From: Epiperipatus broadwayi
Lineage: Eukaryota; Onychophora; Udeonychophora; Euonychophora; Peripatidae
Length of the DNA: 64,000 nucleotides
Direction of reading: 5' to 3'
Assembly (NCBI GenBank): GCA_028023455.1
Contig: JAQFVV010012416.1
Span: 7,421,594-7,485,593, forward strand
This document shows positions 61,002-64,000 of the stretch, piece by piece (positions within the stretch are counted from its first letter, which is position 1; each line of letters begins with the position of its first letter). The translations under genes were made by a program, and so were the position numbers. The notes below the pieces were generated by a model. That model was not told the DNA's origin and did not search any database. It saw only the letters and a list, made by a program, of their open reading frames with translations.

Positions 61002-61096
61002 TACAAAGAAATTAAGTCATATGTCATATGATCTAATTTAATAAGCTCGTATTACAAAGCTTGTTAAGAGCTTATTTGTGAGCTCTATATATAACT
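61002..61096. mobile_element. Internally deleted foldback family A copy
   Basis: The left end ACAAAGAAATTAAGTC and AATAAGCTCGTATTACAAA is joined directly to the right arm GCTTGTTAAGAGCTTATTTG and GAGCTCTATATATAAC. The body is missing. Confidence 0.65.
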
Positions 61097-61245
61097 TATT
61101 ATCTTTCTTATCTTTTGAATGTTGGTACTTATTTAATTACATCTATTTCTAAATATTTATTATTATAAGGTATCTCTGTTTGACCAATCATCAGATTATT
61201 ACAGCCTGATTCTGTAATATAAATATTAAATTAATTTCTATATAA

Positions 61246-61380
61246 GGGATTTGAACTTAGACGTTCACATAACACTCAACTCTCCAAACCATCTCATATT
61301 GCTGACCCACCTGATCACACATATGTTGAAAAGATGAATAATCTCTATATTTTCCTCTAATACTCAATAATTCCATTTAT
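61246..61380. repeat. Foldback family C head fragment
   Basis: GGATTTGAACTTAGACGTTC, then CCATCTCATATTGCTGA and ATATGTTGAAAAGATGAATA, match the tRNA-like head region of 43.0-43.6 kb. Confidence 0.5.
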
Positions 61381-62289
61381 CTATCACACTCAACATCATA
61401 TAGTGTGCTACTAACTAATAGTTTGAAAATTACAGAGTAAAGCACACTAAGCTTATCTAAGATCTTAAACATTGTAAATACTTCTAATTTTGAAGTGCTG
61501 TTATTAAGAAAACTATTAAAGCATATTCCTTAAATGTTTGCCACAGTATTTTTTCCATGATATAAATCCTATTAGTAGTTTTTAATTTCTTACACATTAT
61601 CAGTATATAATCCTTCTATTCTAAATACATTTTGGATTGCTTTTACCCCCGGGTCATCTTCTCGTAGATCAACTATTATATATTTAATATAAGCAGATAT
61701 AAGTATTAACACTGTATGAATATGAATCATTTATAATTAATACTTATTAGAACCAAAACATACCAACATTTGAACCAGTAAGTTTATATAACCCCTTTCA
61801 TCACATTTTAATTCATTGTATTTCAAACAATTAAAAATTGCATAAAAAAAAATACACAAAAATGAACTGTTCTCTGATGAAAAGCCTACTGTAATACATG
61901 TTTCTGTTGCTAGATGTCTCTTGCATGGACCTTTCTGCATTGACTGCTTGTGTATATCACAATGTATATATAATGGTCAGAAGAAAATTAGGTGTGCTTA
62001 GGTAGAATTTACAATATATGATGATTTAGCATGAAATACATATATTGGTGATTATTTATCTTTAACAATCTTTTCAGATGGGTACAGTATGGGGAGGGTC
62101 TAGGGTGGGGGGATGTGAAGTTTTGTCCCCCCTAATATTTAAATATAAAAGGGGGTTTAACCTAAAAAAATTAAATATCTATAAAAAAGAAAAAAAATAA
62201 AAAAAATATGTTTGGTGGGGAAATTAAAAAAAATATAAAAAAAAGAAAAAAAAAATTTAAGAAGTCATGAAAAATTGAGGAAAATGTAG
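61381..62289. other. No gene recognised; G- and A-rich end
   Basis: The last 200 bases (about 62090-62289) change from G-runs to A-rich sequence and probably form the 5' region of the following LINE. Confidence 0.4.
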
Positions 62290-64000
62290 ATAAGAATGGT
62301 AGAATGGACTATAGATTTAGTAGAGTGACAAGAGATATAGATGACAAAATAAGTAATGCAATAGAGATTGTTAACCAAAGAATAAAAAAGATAGAGGAAG
62401 AGATAAAAGAAGTAGAAGTAAAATTTAAAATGTTAGATATGAAGTGTGTGCAGATCAAGGAATTAATGAATAAATACAATAAAGAATTTTTTAAGGATCA
62501 GAAAGTTAAAAAAAACATTACAGATGAAATAAGAAAAGTAAACTATGAGACAGTCTTAATAGGGAACTCACTAATTACAGAATGTGGAGATTAATTGCAA
62601 GAGAAAATAGAAATAGATATGTGAGAGTATATTTGCCTGGAGCTAGAATTAGGGATGTTATAGATAAGGTAAATAAACAGGGGAGTACAGATGTTTGTGT
62701 TATGATGGGGACAAATAATTTGTCAGAGTTATCGGAGAAAGTAATGATTGAATACAAAGGATTAGTAATTTGGATAAGGTTAAAGAAAGATAGTTAGATT
62801 ATTACCAATAGAAAATGTTATATTTGTGGATATATGGGATTTTTTTACTAATACAAAGAAGTTAGACAGTAAAGCTGGATTGCATTTAGCAAAGAAAGTG
62901 AAACATTAGAAGGGCTCGATTTATGAAAAATATATTTCGGAAAATATATAGAGGGGGATAAAGTTTTAAATTATAGTATTAGCAAACAAAAGGTTAACGA
63001 TGGAGGGGATGTAAAAAGTAAACAAAGGGTAGCTTATCTAGATATAAATGTAGATGTGGAGAGGGAATTGGTCAGTAAAACTAATGATAAACAAACTAAC
63101 TACAAATACAATAGAGAAAAAAGAGTCAAAAGGAAATATAAAAGGTCATAAGAAATTGTAAAAATCAGGATATTTGAATATGCAAGATAGTAGAAAACCA
63201 GAAAAGTGGTTGGAATGAAAGAAAGCAGTTAAAAACAAAGAACTTGAGGTATTAGTAGTAATAGAAGCACATTTAAAAGATGAACCTACATCGGAAAATT
63301 TGCTATAGCAGGGTATAAATAGAAAAGAAAAAAAAGAGATGGTGGTACATTTGTGGTTTGAGTATCAAGTTAGGAAGACAAGAATGGGTGGTGGCTATAG
63401 TGTATGGCCAATGAAAATAGTCAAACTATAATGGAGTGGAACAATGGCATATAGGAATGCGTATTTAAGGATATACAGAGTTTCAAAAAAAAAGGAAAAG
63501 AAAATCATGCTTATAGGGATATGAATGGGCATATTGAAGAAATTGATGATTTGGATAACAAGAATGGGCGGCTTCTGAAAATTTTTTGTCAGAAAATGAA
63601 TTTGAATATTTGAAATTTATCAAGTATTTATTAGGGGCAATGCACATGATCTAGAAATAATATATTTCACACAATAGATTATGTAATAGTAGATAAAGAG
63701 GGAATGAATAAAATACATAAAATTAAAGTTTTTGATAATGAAGAGAGAGTATGTAATAGTGATCATAATTTCTTTATAATAGAAATGGTTAGTATTGTGA
63801 TGGAAAATAATAATAAAAGTAGAAAGGATTGTGAAAGATGTGGATAGAGAATGAATGATAAGAAGTTAGAAGAATATAAAATAAGAGTAGTAGAAATTAT
63901 GGAAGAGTTTATTGTTAATGAATATAAGGATTGATGAAGAGTAGAAAAAGTGGTAAATAGGGTTTTAGGTGAGCATATTCAAAAGAATAAAAGTAATAGA
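62290..64000 (+). pseudogene. Decayed LINE: SGNH-like ORF1 and APE endonuclease (cut by window end)
   Basis: The first frame (62304-62594) encodes a charged coiled-coil-like segment (AIEIVNQRIKKIEEEIKEVE) followed by LIGNSL (62559-62573 for IGNSL), the position of SGNH block I. A frameshift leads to VYLPGARIRDVIDKV and MMGTNNLSELSEK (GTNNL 62708-62722, block III). Another leads to DSKAGLHLAKKV with the His at 62883-62885 (block V). Further on come APE-type endonuclease parts: LEVLVVIEAHL (Glu 63264-63266), RDMNGHIEEIDDLDNKNGRL (63515-63574), IDYVIVDKEG (about 63674) and NSDHNFFIIEM (Asp-His 63761-63766). Esterase-like ORF1 proteins are known from CR1/L2-type LINEs. RT would lie beyond 64000. 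Stops and frameshifts make it inactive. Confidence 0.65.

Overview
This window is AT-rich nuclear DNA from a multicellular animal, probably an invertebrate. The evidence is decayed non-LTR retrotransposons of Jockey/CR1-like, RTE-like and L1/Tx1-like types, a pogo/Tigger-like relic, tRNA-derived short elements, many A/T homopolymers and one very long trinucleotide microsatellite. The species cannot be named from the sequence. No complete host gene is present. The best host-gene signal is the start of a coding exon on the minus strand at 1-52, which runs off the left edge. Three other short coding-like stretches (2701-3138, 27268-27435, 28238-28461) are unidentified.

Layout. 1-3.1 kb: exon start, then about 2 kb with regularly recurring A-tracts on one strand, a 25-bp tandem repeat and a coding-like relic. 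4.9-7.35 kb: a 5'-truncated reverse-transcriptase LINE with one frameshift, ending in a perfect (TAA)201 array. 8.1-16.7 kb: a 535-bp palindromic element, a tRNA-like mini-element, an element with inverted termini, and RTE and tRNA-like relics. 16.75-18.1 kb: a composite palindromic insertion carrying a 323/331-bp tandem repeat. 20.4 kb, 30.8-32.2 kb, 34.6-37.3 kb, 41.0-42.3 kb and 48.0-48.7 kb: decayed LINE fragments on both strands. 32.9-33.4, 35.1-35.6, 43.0-43.8, 52.0-52.3, 55.0-56.4, 58.4-58.8 and 61.0 kb: more palindromic (foldback) elements. 62.3 kb to the right edge: a decayed LINE joining an SGNH-hydrolase-like ORF1 to an APE-type endonuclease, cut by the window end.

The most interesting pattern is structural. 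Several families of short, non-coding elements built as long inverted repeats, and a separate family of about 85-bp tRNA-like elements, are flanked by direct repeats of the same length. Three insertions have exact 13-bp repeats (16753/18082, 38632/38731, 56067/56416). A fourth has 12 of 13 matching (35114/35643) and a fifth is low-complexity (9590/9686). One foldback family (33.0-33.4 kb and 43.0-43.8 kb) ends in a tRNA-like head, which links the two kinds of element. This suggests non-autonomous elements mobilised by shared machinery. No intact enzyme for it is present, and the LINE relics are the only reverse transcriptases seen.
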